DNA of 62,000 nucleotides, from positions 11,388,288-11,450,287 of the forward strand of contig CM022673.1 of assembly GCA_012295275.1 (NCBI GenBank), given 5' to 3'. Under the pieces are notes generated by a model that was not told the DNA's origin, did not search any database, and worked only from the letters and a program-made list of their open reading frames with translations. Below, in pieces: positions 25,592 to 36,800 of the stretch. Within the stretch, counting starts at the first letter, position 1; the number at the start of each line of letters is the position of its first letter. The position numbers were made by a program, and so were the translations under genes. The stretch is from Chrysomallon squamiferum (lineage: Eukaryota > Mollusca > Gastropoda > Neomphalida > Peltospiridae).

Positions 25592-27713
25592 GTATGTATA
25601 TTTTTTAACAATTATCCACTAGATAATAATCATTTCTTTTAATTTAAAAGCTTAAATTATATTTCAGATGTTGATTAGCTGTTAAGAATAAGCTTATATC
25701 CATTTTTGTGTGTGTGTGTGTGTGTGTGTGTTTTATTTGTTTAGAAAATAACAAAGTGATATAAGACAGCTGTGTGGGTTATAAATGTAGACTCAGAATC
25801 ATTATGTGTTAATGGTAGCCACTATGCAATGTCCCAGTAGAGGTGTGGGATAATAAATACATTCAGAGAGTCAGTGAGGTGTGTGACCACCATTAATGTT
25901 AACAAAGCCTGGGCAACTGTGCCGCATAGACAAGAACTAGACAGTTGAAAAAGACTTGTGCAATGGACTTCCATATCTCAATCAAAACTTGTTCAACTGC
26001 ACACATTACTGGTCAGTTCTGGTTACAACAGAGTTGTTCCATTTCATCCCAGACACATTCAGTATGTGAGATGTTCAGAGAAACAATGCAGTCAGGGGAG
26101 GGCATCAAAGTTCTGTTGTCTTAAGAAGTCTGTTACAGCATGTACAGTATATAGGCTGGTGTTGTCCTATTGTAATATAATGTTCCATCCCAGACTTGTC
26201 ACCTGAACCTTAGATCTTGTTGACACTGTGTTAAATAAAGCCAGCCAATGACGTGGAAGTAAAAGCAGGCAAATGGCTGGTTGTTAAAGCTGATTCCATG
26301 AGGTCCTGGCACTGATTGGTCTTAACCCAGGCATGGTTCAAGCTGTTAAACTTGCTGTTTGGAACCGATTTCATAAATGAACCAATTGAATATGGTTATC
26401 TTGTTGACTTCACACCTGCACTGCCTGCCCTAGGCAAGTCCTGTTGTGGATAGCGTCCCTATAAACAGTTTATCGTGTTTTAGCATACACCAAAATGACA
26501 GGCAACTTCATAATGCAGCATACCAGTGATGTGAAGATGTTGGTTTTCGGAAAGACGTAGCATGACATAAGCTTTGTTAAACAGAATTGGGTTTTTTTCA
26601 GTTAAAAAGCAACTGTGTCTTTCTCATTTTCAAAAACAATGTGTGTGAATATCACATGGCAAAACACAAAGCTGTACACCCTGTTTGAAATGCATGTGTG
26701 AGGAGTAAATCATGACCAAAATACTGAAGACTGCTTTCATGGATATGTTTTGATTTTTCCTTTCTCTAATTTTGGGATATGTGCAGTTAGATGAAACATT
26801 ATATCATGCACAGTTACTTTTTAACATTAGTGTATAATATTTTATAAGTATTTATTTTGTAATACGTTGAATATTTTTTCTATCAAAACAACTTTCTTTA
26901 TAATTTTAAAAAGTACCTGCAAAATTACTCCAAAGATATACTTCATAAATATTACTTATAGACCAAATGATGTGACAGTAATAGAATTTTGTTTTCTGCT
27001 TATATCAGCATTGTGAAAAATATATTTTAATATTATATTTTGTTTTGGAGTTTTAAAAAACATTTTTTTTCTTTTAACTTTATTATTTTTATAAATGTTT
27101 GGTTCACTGTTGATGCTGTTACTGCTGTCATTTTTATTATTATGTGCATATAAATTACGACAATATATATACATTTTATTTTGTATATTAAGCTACTAAA
27201 GTATTTGCAGAATAATTTTAGTTTAAATGTTTTGTTTTTAATTTAGCATTTTATTTTCTTATTGTTAATATGTTTTGTTTTTGGTTATTTATTTATTATT
27301 GTTTTTGTTGTTGATATTGATGTTGTTATTGTTATTATTATTTTATTACTATTATTATTATTATACAAAGTACTAAGTAGAAATATTAAGAAAAACATTC
27401 TAATAATAATTTCAGTTCAATATTTAAATATATTACTGGTTTTAATATTATTTTATTATTCATTGTTCTAAATAAAAATACTAATATTAATAAAATTAAA
27501 TATTCTGATAGTTATAGCATCAGTTATAACAACAGTTTAATTCCATTCTCTCATATCATTTGCAGATTTCTTCATATATATATATATATAATCAGATATT
27601 TCAAAATAATAATTATATAAAATTTTTTGCATCAAAATCAGTAATATTCTGGTATTTTTTACACTTGCAGGCAGAGTGACATGACTAACATTTCCAGTCG
27701 AGATGTCTTCTGA
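15026..27713 (+). CDS. TMEM30A: CDC50/TMEM30 family P4-ATPase flippase beta subunit
   Basis: Joined exons: 15,026-15,086; 17,461-17,594; 18,253-18,393; 18,982-19,198; 20,317-20,433; 20,831-21,064; 21,439-21,604; 27,671-27,713. The frame stays open across all seven introns and gives 370 aa, close to the usual ~360 for TMEM30A/CDC50A. Residues 41-61 form the first membrane helix ([20 protein letters not shown]), 329-350 the second ([20 protein letters not shown]), and the loop between is the large exoplasmic domain with family-typical blocks such as [18 protein letters not shown], several cysteines (CTCS) and N-glycosylation sequons (NDT, NVT, NNT, NYT). The family chaperones P4-ATPases out of the ER and is needed for aminophospholipid flipping. 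ATG 15,026 was chosen because it gives MANLEA and the right length; an acceptor-like site ends at 15,000, so a non-coding exon probably lies upstream. All splice phases match. TMEM30A versus a paralogue such as TMEM30B cannot be settled by eye. Confidence 0.95.
15087..17460 (+). other. TMEM30 intron 1
   Basis: Donor GTAACG follows exon 1 and the acceptor TTCTCTAG precedes exon 2. The interior is very AT-rich, with a TTTA tract (16,402-16,428) and T-rich stretches, and I see no nested gene. Confidence 0.85.
19263..19447 (+). repeat. T-rich tract and CTTTA pentanucleotide microsatellite in TMEM30 intron 4
   Basis: A poly-T tract (about 19,255-19,275) leads into some 16 CTTTA/TTTTA units (roughly 19,345-19,440). 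It is the only clear pentanucleotide array in the window. It begins less than 80 bases after the exon 4 donor at 19,199. Confidence 0.9.
21605..27670 (+). other. TMEM30 last intron (6.1 kb)
   Basis: This intron separates the second membrane helix from the short C-terminal tail exon. It contains TA and CA tracts (23,620-23,641 and 23,732-23,761), a CT tract (25,548-25,588), a GT tract (25,708-25,731) and a degraded Tc1-like transposase on the minus strand (25,870-26,730). The acceptor ACTTGCAG ends at 27,670. Confidence 0.85.
25870..26730 (-). pseudogene. Dead Tc1/mariner-like transposase remnant
   Basis: Read on the minus strand in shifting frames, this stretch shows pieces typical of Tc1-like transposases. 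A segment near RDAIHNRTC lies in the N-terminal DNA-binding part (about 26,440-26,475). A segment like [14 protein letters not shown] leads to a VWDEME box (about 26,050-26,140), and LIEIWKSI with a terminal GGHT-like piece follows (about 25,880-25,990). Stops and frameshifts interrupt every part, so no protein can be made. No terminal inverted repeats were identified. It sits antisense inside the last TMEM30 intron, a usual place for neutral insertions. Identification rests on remembered family motifs, not on a search. Confidence 0.6.
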
Positions 27714-29700
27714 ACCTCTGCTCAGTTACGACATGATGGAGGAAGAAGAATCCTTTCTCTGATCAGCTGAGGATGGAATATTAACCACATCTTAAAAAAA
27801 ATTTAAAATATAAATTCTTTATTTATTTTGTTTGCTTGCAAGCCACAGACATGATAGAAATTCAGTGTCCAGTCAGCTGCAGAGAGAATTTTGAAAAAAA
27901 AAAAAACTTTACATCTGTGATCTGATTTGTTATTTTTAGGGGGTATGCTGGAAGAGAAGGCAGTGGCTAGGTATAAAATTGTTCAATTCAGAAGGATGTT
28001 TATTGGCAATTTTAATTATGTGTAAAAGATATTGTACTATCTTTTTACTTCATAAATACTTATTACAAACAACTGTGAAAAATGTCTACTTAACATTGTT
28101 TTCTATGGTTTCATATCTGTGCAATTAAACCCATGGCTTTGTAATAGCAAATTTGAAAATGTTGGATTTTGGTAGAAGTGAAACAATAAAAGTACTCTGA
28201 AGCATAAAGATTTTACATATATTGCAATTTTTCAAAAAGATTTTCAAAGTTAATATTATAGATACAATTTTGAGAATTAATTATCTGCTCACTCGGTATA
28301 ATTACATTATATAAGTCAATATTATTTATTATATTTTTAGAGTTATAAGGACCGTTTTAGGTCTAGGGAATAAACAGAAAATCTGTTTTAAAAATTATTC
28401 TTTAATTAAGTTATTAAAGTTAATTAAAATGAACAGGAAATATTTTTTTTTTTTTTTTTTTTTTTTTAATGTGATTAAATAAACATATGCTTCAGTATTT
28501 TGTCCTCTAAATAAAATTCTTCAGATAAATCTAAAGCTGTTTAATAACTGACCTCAGTACTCTAAAATTAGACTAAATTTAATTTAATTTTCTAATTAAA
28601 ATAATATCATTACTTAGACATTTTTTTATTTGTTGTTTTGCACTAAATACCAATCTGAATTTTTAAATATTCTTAAATTATTTTTCTGATCCTTTAAAAA
28701 TATATTTATTTATTTATTCATATTTTGCTGCATACTTTAGAGACTTGGCATGTGGTCAACACATACCAGATTTGTAGTGTTCATAGAATTACTATGAAAT
28801 TTTATTCACATTCCAAATGTACGACACTGTTTCCATATTGTTTTTCGTGTTTTATTTTTCTATATCATCGTCTCTTTCAGAGCTTATTTTGAATATGTCT
28901 TTGTTCAGACTAAAATAAAAAAGCACCAATTATTTATTGTAAATGTTTGGTAAATACTTTTATTTGTTACTTGTAGCAACTATTTTTATTTCTTCCACAT
29001 CTTTTAGTCTTTCTCTGTCCAAAAACAGTAAACATTATTTTTAATATGTTTTTGTATGTTGTTTTGAATGCACACTATTTAACAAAAATATGTAATTTTT
29101 TAAGACAAAATTAATAGAGAAACATGACATAAAGATTGGTAGATACTGTGTAATCAATAATGATAGCTATCTGTCATATGATGTTTTTAAATGCTTGACT
29201 TGTGGTATGAATGGATGTTCTACTGAATTCTTACATATACCTTCCAAGAAATATTAATTAAATTAAACATTAAACATTTGTGTTGTCCATGCTTGCTTGC
29301 CAAGGGTATAATGTTTAAAATATGTATAGCTTTGCATGTAACCATTATGAAATATGAAATCTAAATCGTCTTTGATGATAAATCTTAATAAAATGACCCA
29401 TAATCATTAGAGAAGCTATATGTTATAGCACTGAATTTCATACAGTTTTGTTGTTCATCGTTGAAAATGAGCATTGAGTGTAAAAACATACTTTCCTTAG
29501 TCTGCTTTTTAAAAGATGCATGCATAGATTGGTATATGTTTCTTCATTGTTTTTGGGGGTTTTTTTTTATTGTTTACATGCTGTGCATACCTTGAATTAA
29601 TAAAAATAACAAAGCATTCTAAAATAAAATAACTTAAAATACAGCATAACTGAATTTCGTTTACTGGTCAACATTGGTTACCTCCCCTTTACTAGTGGTA

Positions 29701-29741
<41 letters not shown>

Positions 29742-30916
29742 CAGATTTCAATCACATTATTCTTCTGGGTGATAGACAAGTGACTATTTTTTTTTTTTTA
29801 TTGTCTATCTAGGACTTAAACAAATTTCAAAATAAAGAATATACATTAAAAATGTTATTTTAACATTCAGCTCAGATAAGTTAATTTCATTTTGTCTAGT
29901 TGCCTGGAATGTAATTGATACAAACATCCTACATCTGTAGGGTGAGGGAAAGGGAATTTTGTATTTGTATCTCTAGCACCAATTGTTAATTAAACAGAAT
30001 TTTAAATATATTCCTTCAAAATTTGTTTCATTTAAATTAATAAGTACAAGTGAAGATATGAAAATGTGATACTGGATTTCCTGTATATTTTTTAATTTAT
30101 TTTATTTATTTATTTTATGTTTTTATTTATTTATTTATTTTGTTTATGTATGTGTACATTGTAAATATTTCTTCTTTAAATCTTGTGTGTATATATATTT
30201 ATATATATATATAACTATATCTATATAACACCTTATTTATGTATGTAATATATACATTTCAAATTCTATATGACTGCTAATTGTACATTTTTGTGAATTT
30301 TTGTACGTACAAAAGATTTAAATATAATCATTTTAAAATCATAATCAAGTTTTTTGTTATTTTGAGTCTGACATTTGAAATGCATTGAAAAATATATTTA
30401 TTTTTTTATTTTAATAATCAATTTTTTTTTGTTTTGAGTTTGACATTTAAAATGCATTTATTAAATTATTTTGTCGTTTATTTATTTATTGCTTCTTTTC
30501 GTCTTCTCCATTAGTTTTTCTTTTCTTTTAAAATAATTTTTAAAATATTTTATGTTCTTAATATTACAGAAATAATGCTAATTGTCTTTAATTATTTCTT
30601 TTCTTTATTTAATTTTTAATTTTTATTTTTTCAATCACTCCAACTATTAATATTTTTACTCAGTTTTATATTTCTGTGATTAATGTTGGTTAATTTTCTT
30701 TGAGTTTATTCTTCTTTTAAAAAAATCTTCACATATTGACTGTTCCCTTTGATGATGTATTATTTGATAATCATGGTTACTTGAGATTTTTGGAAACTTT
30801 TTAAAACTGTAAATAAAATTTCTTGCTTGTACTTTATTTTATGTGCATTCATTGATGATGTGTGCATATATAGGTTTTTTTCACTGATTCTGTAATATTT
30901 GAATAAACATCATATT
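27714..30916 (+). other. TMEM30 3' UTR and downstream flank
   Basis: After the TGA at 27,711-27,713 there is no other gene. Several AATAAA-type signals occur (near 28,184, 28,367, 29,600 and 30,903), so the 3' UTR could be from about 0.5 to 3.2 kb long; the sequence alone does not say which is used. A run of about 41 T lies at 29,702-29,742 and TA/TTTA tracts at 30,095-30,215. Confidence 0.5.
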
Positions 30917-32025
30917 TAGAGTTCTACTTGTAAATTCTGAGTCTAAAACTTAAGTGTCAACATAAATTCAGGTAAAAAGAAACTAACCAAACCAAACAAA
31001 GGTCTAGTATATGGTGGATTTTCTGTATCTGTATATGAATATAAATTTACATATATCACTGAAAATGGAAAATGATTACAAGATAAAAGGTGCAATTCCT
31101 TTTTTATACTTTTTACTATTATATTTTTACAGTTTATTTTACTAGGTTTCTCAAAATTTTGTTTAAACAACTTATTATGGAGGGCATTGAGGAAGCGATG
31201 TAGTATAAGTAGTTTGAACAATCTAGACAAAAGCAGCAGTAAATTGTAGTGTTAGAAGTATTACTGATTAGTTTAGACTCAGGATTTTACGAGCAGAAAC
31301 GTACTTTGAGCAAACTTCTTAAATGATTGCAAGTGAAAAATACAGCACCGGAAAAACATTTAATCAAAACTCTTTAATAATTGATTAAATATTGAATTTT
31401 TTGCTGAAAAAAATATTAAAAAATAAAGGACTTGTGAAGTAATTTTTCTTTCTTTCATTCTTGTGAATTTCTTATGGTGTGTATGGTGTATTTCAAAATT
31501 TTATCAATTGATGTATCGTAATAAAATTCTTTCCACATCACTGTGTTAAATATATTTGTTCTATTATTATTATTATTATTATGATTTTAAAATATATTTG
31601 TTTATACATTTAATTTCACATTAGTTCACAATCATTTCTTTCCACTTCAATTCTTGTGGATAAGCACTACTTTGTTTCTTAAGTTTAAGAAAATGAAGTT
31701 GTAGGTCGTATACAAATACTAATTCAGCTAATATTCTTTTACACACACACACACACATATATATATATACACACACAGTGGTACTTCCACTTACGAGTTT
31801 TCCGAATTACAAGTATTTGCCAGGTTTATTTTGTGCTTTGAGTTGCGAGCCAGAATCCGAGTTACGAGCGAGCTTCATATATGCCGCCGCTAGTTGTCGC
31901 AACGAACAACACAACATCCATCCGGCATCCCGCGTCTCAGCTCGTTACTTCACGTGGTTTCCTCGAAGTAATTTGAGTTAGGAGCTTGGTCACGGAACGA
32001 ATTAAACTCGTTAGTCAAGGTACCA

Positions 32026-32061
<36 letters not shown>

Positions 32062-32558
32062 TCTCTGACAAAGAAGGTGGTGTGGCTTATATAAATAACT
32101 AATAAAAATAAAGTGGAAAATTAAAGTATAAAGAAGTGTAATACTTCAGGCTCTTAAAAATATAAATGAAAACAGTTTTACTCTCTACACATTTGTTAAT
32201 TAAACTATTAATAAAACCAATCTGTCATTTAAACAATCAAAATTCACTCCTTCAAACTAAAACAAGTACTTAGTTGTTCAGAATAACAACTTTTATTCTA
32301 AATATCTGCGTCATCGCATCATTGAGCGAAACACTTGTGATTGAATATTTTACCACAGGGCGTTTCCGCTGTAAAATGTGTCAACATGCGCATAAATCAT
32401 CGTAAACAGACGACGTTTGTTTCTTTGTTATTGGGCGTCTGTTGTAAATAGCAAGTAATGAGGTTTATCGTCTGCATGTTGCTTACGATGGTGTAATGAT
32501 AAATATTAAATAACGTATTAAATGTGTAACAAAGTTTTGATTTTCCGAAAAAACAAGA
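30917..32558. other. Intergenic region between TMEM30 and the lectin gene
   Basis: No gene is supported. It holds a MITE in a CA tract (31,777-32,027). The last 250 bases before the lectin start (32,310-32,520) are richer in CpG and are the likely lectin promoter area, though no clear TATA box stands out. Confidence 0.5.
31777..32027. mobile_element. MITE-like element inserted in a CA microsatellite
   Basis: The 251-bp segment begins AGTGGTACTTCCACTTACGA and ends with the near-perfect inverted counterpart TAGTCAAGGTACCACT, so it has terminal inverted repeats of about 20-25 bases with a few mismatches. It is more GC-rich than its surroundings and is flanked on both sides by CA repeats, as if a CA tract was split by the insertion. 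It has no coding capacity. A truncated copy in opposite orientation occurs at 39,618-39,737, which supports it being a dispersed element. Confidence 0.75.
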
Positions 32559-35516
32559 ATGAAGTCGACTGATTCATTGCTTTTTCATCTCACAGTTTTT
32601 ACGTTCATCTGGAAGCCGAATCAAGGTAAGCAACGCATACCTGTGGAAATAATTCTGTTCACTGGACACATCACTTGTTTGTAATATCCTGTATTTTAAA
32701 TTACGTGTTGAGCAGTTTTGTTTTGAGAAAAACAGAATGTAGAAAATTCTGAATTATTCCCATCAGATAGTAAAACGTGTTGGAAAATTAGGATTTGTAT
32801 ACTTTCATTTGATAATTTTTTTTATATATCGTGCAGATAATAATAATATATTGTATTAAATAACACAATTTAATAAGTTAATGATAAATTTAAAAAAAGA
32901 AAGAAAAAAAAGACTATATTAATTTACCGTAATCACTTCGATAAATATAAACTTTGTCACTCTTTATCATGGCTTATGACTGACGTTTCAATTCACATTA
33001 ATTTTTATTTGTTTATTATTATTATTATTATTGAAGTAAAGTTTTTCTCTGTTTGATGACGATATTAATATCGTGCAAAGGCCAATCGTTTATATCCGTT
33101 TTCGTCTTAAAAATAGATTAATAGATACACGCATGCTTCTTACAACGTTACAAATTTACGTCTGCGCGACTTGAAGCGCGCGTCCACTTCTGGTTTCACT
33201 GACGTCATGACTGCCTCCTGCTTATCAGCATTCATGTGATTAATAATGACTGATTTAGAGCATTGCAGTTTAATGTCATTTTATTGATATCTTAATATAA
33301 TTATATCAAATAACCTGGCATTAAATATAAAGATTGACAGAATTAAATAAGAAATATTACGAAGAATGGACACAAACGTATAGCACATTTTTCTTCAACA
33401 TATTTCTTTTGCAATTACAGTGATCATAACGTTCTAAGAATGAAAACAATGTAATAACAGAATGAAAATAATCGACAAATAGCTTGATGTGACATTCCCC
33501 AAAATGTGTCAAAATGTAGGAAAACGCGAGATACACACACATACATACAGCAAACATTTAATGCCCTGAAGTAAAATAAACATCCAAAACAAATGGGAGT
33601 ATTTTGATCAGGTGACCTAACACAAGGCGATAAAAGTTTGTTTACAATGACTTTTTTTTTTTTTTTTTTGATTTATTTTACAGAAGGTAGAAAACTAAAG
33701 TACTAGCAAGGTTTCAAGAAAAACTTGAATCATTTCAGGGCCTCAATCTGTCATGCTTAGGAAAATACCGTTGGACGCTGCCATTGTTATCAGGGTTTGT
33801 TTGTTAAGATGTTAACTCCGAGCAGAAGAAAAAAATATATGACTGGAAAAGAAAAATCTGTGTCAAATTAAATGAAGCGTGAAAACATCCAAAATAAAAG
33901 TTAATACCGCGGAAATGTGGTCGACTTTTTATTGTTATTAATAACTCTCTCTCTCTTTTTTTTTTATCTAAATTTTTATATTTTTTTATCTTTTATTTTT
34001 TAAAGCCATTTGAACAAAATAGAGTGACTATAATAAAAAGTGTTGCTTTGCATGCATTTCGGATTCTTTATTAAGAATGAAAAGCACACACATACAGATA
34101 TTTGTACATCACATACATACATACAGACAACAGACAGACATTTCTCGTAAAATTCTAATATTTTGATATTTTGTTTACTTCACTTATTTTTTTCTAACAA
34201 GTCAGCGTTTTTAATCACAGGTAGACAGATGACAGATATGTGCATATACAGATACATTGACAGTAAACTGAAAACTGCTACATTTTCATATGCACGAGAC
34301 TTCAATGCTGTTCTCTATTTAAATTTAAATTTCGATGTATAAAATGCGATTGTGTATCAAGAGGGGTTTCATTGTAGATTTTTAAAAATTATACGAAATC
34401 ATTTATTTTCAAAAATAGGACTTGCACGTTGTAAGTTGAAACATAATAATACAGTGTCAGCTCTCAGGAAGAATTGGTTGAAAAAATACTACAGTGAAAC
34501 TTTTCTAAACCAGACCTTCACGAAACCGAGGCCTCGTGAATTAACAAGTAGCTAAATGTAAAATCTCAAATAAACACCAAGCCTAACTTTCTACGTTCGG
34601 TTTTTGAGTGTTTCACTGTAATTCAAGACTAGTCACATCTAAAAGCCGGAATATGTCAGAAGTTTCGGTTTTATTAGCACTTCGTTAACATTTATATTGA
34701 GATTTTAATGACATGTATGGATATAAAAATGTATCAGTTTATTGTACCAGGCATTCAGTTTGAAGACGTTTTAAGACATGTTGCTGCTAGATAGTACTCC
34801 ATTTGTTTGTGATTAAATGGGAGCATTAAAAAAGTACGAAGAAATAAAAGCTAAAAACAGAGGTACATGTATTCTTTCATATTTTTATTTATTTATTTAT
34901 TTAATTTTAGGCGACGTCTGTCCACGAAACTGGGTGGAATTCAGAAGCATGTGCTACCAACTGCAGCAGACGTCAACTGATTACGAAACAGCAAGACTGA
35001 AATGCGCAGCCGCAAATGGACAACTAGCATCAATAAGAACAGACAAAATGGCATATGATGTTAAATCCGCATTATCAACTAATGGAAATATGTCCTCCAT
35101 ATGGTCACGGTATATTTTACGAAAAAATGGTTCAGATGTTGAAGTAATTGCAGACGGGCAGTTAGTGAATTTTTGTGAGGGTTGTACGTCGGTATTCGAT
35201 GAATTTAATGCGTCTACGTCAGATAAATCGTGTGTTGTTATCAGCGGAATTACTACGGCGTCTGCAAATTGGATATTATCAGAATGCAAGAGCTCTAATG
35301 AATATGTATGTGAAAAATTAATGTTGATAGGTAGGTATTCAAAGAAGTAATCAAAATCGACGGCAATTTGGCAAAATGAATTTCTGTTATTTAAACTAAA
35401 ATTTAGAAACGATTTTTTTTTTTTCAACATAATTTGATTATTTCAGTTTAATACTGAGTTCCCATATCTTACAAATTTGCCTCTTCGTTTTTCTTTCTTT
35501 TTTAAAATTATATTTA

Positions 35517-35554
<38 letters not shown>

Positions 35555-35730
35555 CAATTATTTTTATTATTTTATCTCCAGATAATCGCTATGCTGTGAC
35601 GCCAGTTGACATAGCAGCTATCGTTTGTGCTATTTTCCTGACCGTTGGTTTTGTTTTCATTATGGCGCTAGATATACTGCGACATCCGGCTACATTCAAC
35701 CCAGAAGAGAGTGTGCCAATTCAAGCATAG
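32559..35730 (+). CDS. Single-pass membrane protein with one C-type lectin-like domain
   Basis: Joined exons 32,559-32,625; 34,911-35,330; 35,582-35,730 encode 211 aa; both junctions are phase 1. Residues 1-22 include a hydrophobic stretch (LLFHLTVFTFIW) that is probably a signal peptide. Residues 23-162, all from exon 2, form a C-type lectin-like domain: it opens with CPRNWVEFRSMCYQ, continues with a DYETARLKCAAANGQLASI-type helix block and closes with NWILSECKSSNEYVCE, with cysteines in the expected order. Residues 173-192 are a membrane helix followed by a short acidic cytoplasmic tail. The calcium and sugar-binding motifs EPN/QPD and WND are absent, so calcium-dependent sugar binding is unlikely; the ligand is unknown. 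A short tail without obvious signalling motifs ends in PIQA. A polyadenylation signal AATAAA lies at 35,783. The start is the first ATG that yields a signal peptide. Confidence 0.85.
33200..33207. promoter_or_regulatory. CRE-like palindrome TGACGTCA
   Basis: The full 8-base CREB/ATF consensus lies in a locally CpG-rich patch (33,160-33,230, with GAAGCGCGCG nearby) within the first intron of the lectin gene. It could be an intronic enhancer or alternative promoter. Support is the motif only. Confidence 0.3.
33867..34440 (+). repeat. Long inverted repeat, left arm
   Basis: This segment matches the reverse complement of 61,262-61,905 over nearly its whole length. Shared landmarks in the same order are CCGCGG with GTCGAC, a CT tract, TTCGGATTCTTTATTAAGAATG, a GACAGACA tract, TGCACGAGACTT and a GCGATTGTGTA block. 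Differences are substitutions and microsatellite length changes. Confidence 0.85.
34492..34618. mobile_element. pogo/Tigger-like MITE
   Basis: A 127-bp segment starts CAGTGAAAC and ends GTTTCACTG, with TA on each side as the expected target duplication of the Tc1/mariner superfamily. Inside the first end the sequence TTTTCTAAACCAGACC resembles pogo/Tigger termini. It has no coding capacity and lies in lectin intron 1. Confidence 0.7.
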
Positions 35731-35884
35731 TTTTTATAACATAATTATTTTCCGTGCGCTCACAAACATACTTTAATATATAAATAAACACCTGCATGTG
35801 TGCTTATCTACCTACTTACACACACACATACATACATATGCACCCTGCTTTTGAAATAATATAGGGATGTTATATTACAGAGTT

Positions 35885-35924
<40 letters not shown>

Positions 35925-35941
35925 TCCACTCACATATACAC

Positions 35942-36002
<61 letters not shown>

Positions 36003-36205
36003 AATATATAACGAAATGGCCTGTAAATGAGGGCACACTAGTATAGAAATTATATACAAATCTACAATCTATATACAGACACGTGCACATATCAAAATAT
36101 AGTTTTAAAAGTCACTGAATTAAATATACATTACTACTACAAATATACATATATACACACATACATAATTACATATAGCAATTTAATTTTTTTTATTGAT
36201 TTAAA

Positions 36206-36250
<45 letters not shown>

Positions 36251-36800
36251 TCAGTATGCATTCACAAACAAAAACAAAATATCAGGTATTCATGTAATGT
36301 GCAGTAGTATACCAAAATATGTATTTTATGTCGAATAATTATTTTATTTTTGTTTATGGTGTACATTTCTTAAAAAATAAAAATAAACTAAACTGTTACT
36401 TGTTTTAGGACTGTTACTCTTTGTATGAGCATTCGCATGTTAAGAAAGTTCATCATTTTGTCATTTCTTCTCTAAAACATCATGCTATAATAATAATAAT
36501 AATAATACACAAAATAAATATCTTTCCAAAATAAAAACGCCTTATTATTATTCGTTGACAATTAAATAAGCACAGTGTTATTTATCGCTTAAATAAAATA
36601 AATTTCAAATGTTAAATGAATAATTTGACATCTTTTCCTCTGTTTTTTTTTTTTTTTATTCTAAAATTATCAAATAATAATTAAGTTAATTATAACGTAA
36701 AAAGACATTAGCTTTGTTCATAATAAAAATAATGAAAACACATTACAGACTATGCCCCATAAAAATAAAAGCCAACAACAACTTTGAAAACAAACAAACG
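35731..36800. other. Lectin 3' flank, CA-rich
   Basis: After the lectin stop and its AATAAA (35,783) there are long CA tracts (about 35,911-35,994 and 36,208-36,247) and a TA tract (35,887-35,910). I see no gene. Confidence 0.75.

Larger units (their letters stand above)
32626..34910 (+). other. Lectin gene intron 1
   Basis: Donor GTAAGC and acceptor TTTTAG bound this 2.3-kb intron. It contains a CRE-like palindrome (33,200-33,207), one arm of a long inverted repeat (33,867-34,440) and a pogo-like MITE (34,492-34,618). No nested gene is seen; the open frame just before exon 2 is only intron read-through. Confidence 0.8.

Noticed and set aside
34817-34910. Alternative ATG start for the lectin just upstream of exon 2
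   Set aside because: It gives no signal peptide of its own type and runs through a TTTA tract and an acceptor; the 32,559 exon supplies a signal peptide in the right phase.
34981-35430. 149-codon minus-strand frame over the lectin exon
   Set aside because: It is the antisense shadow of the lectin-domain exon; the plus strand has the cysteine framework and splice sites.
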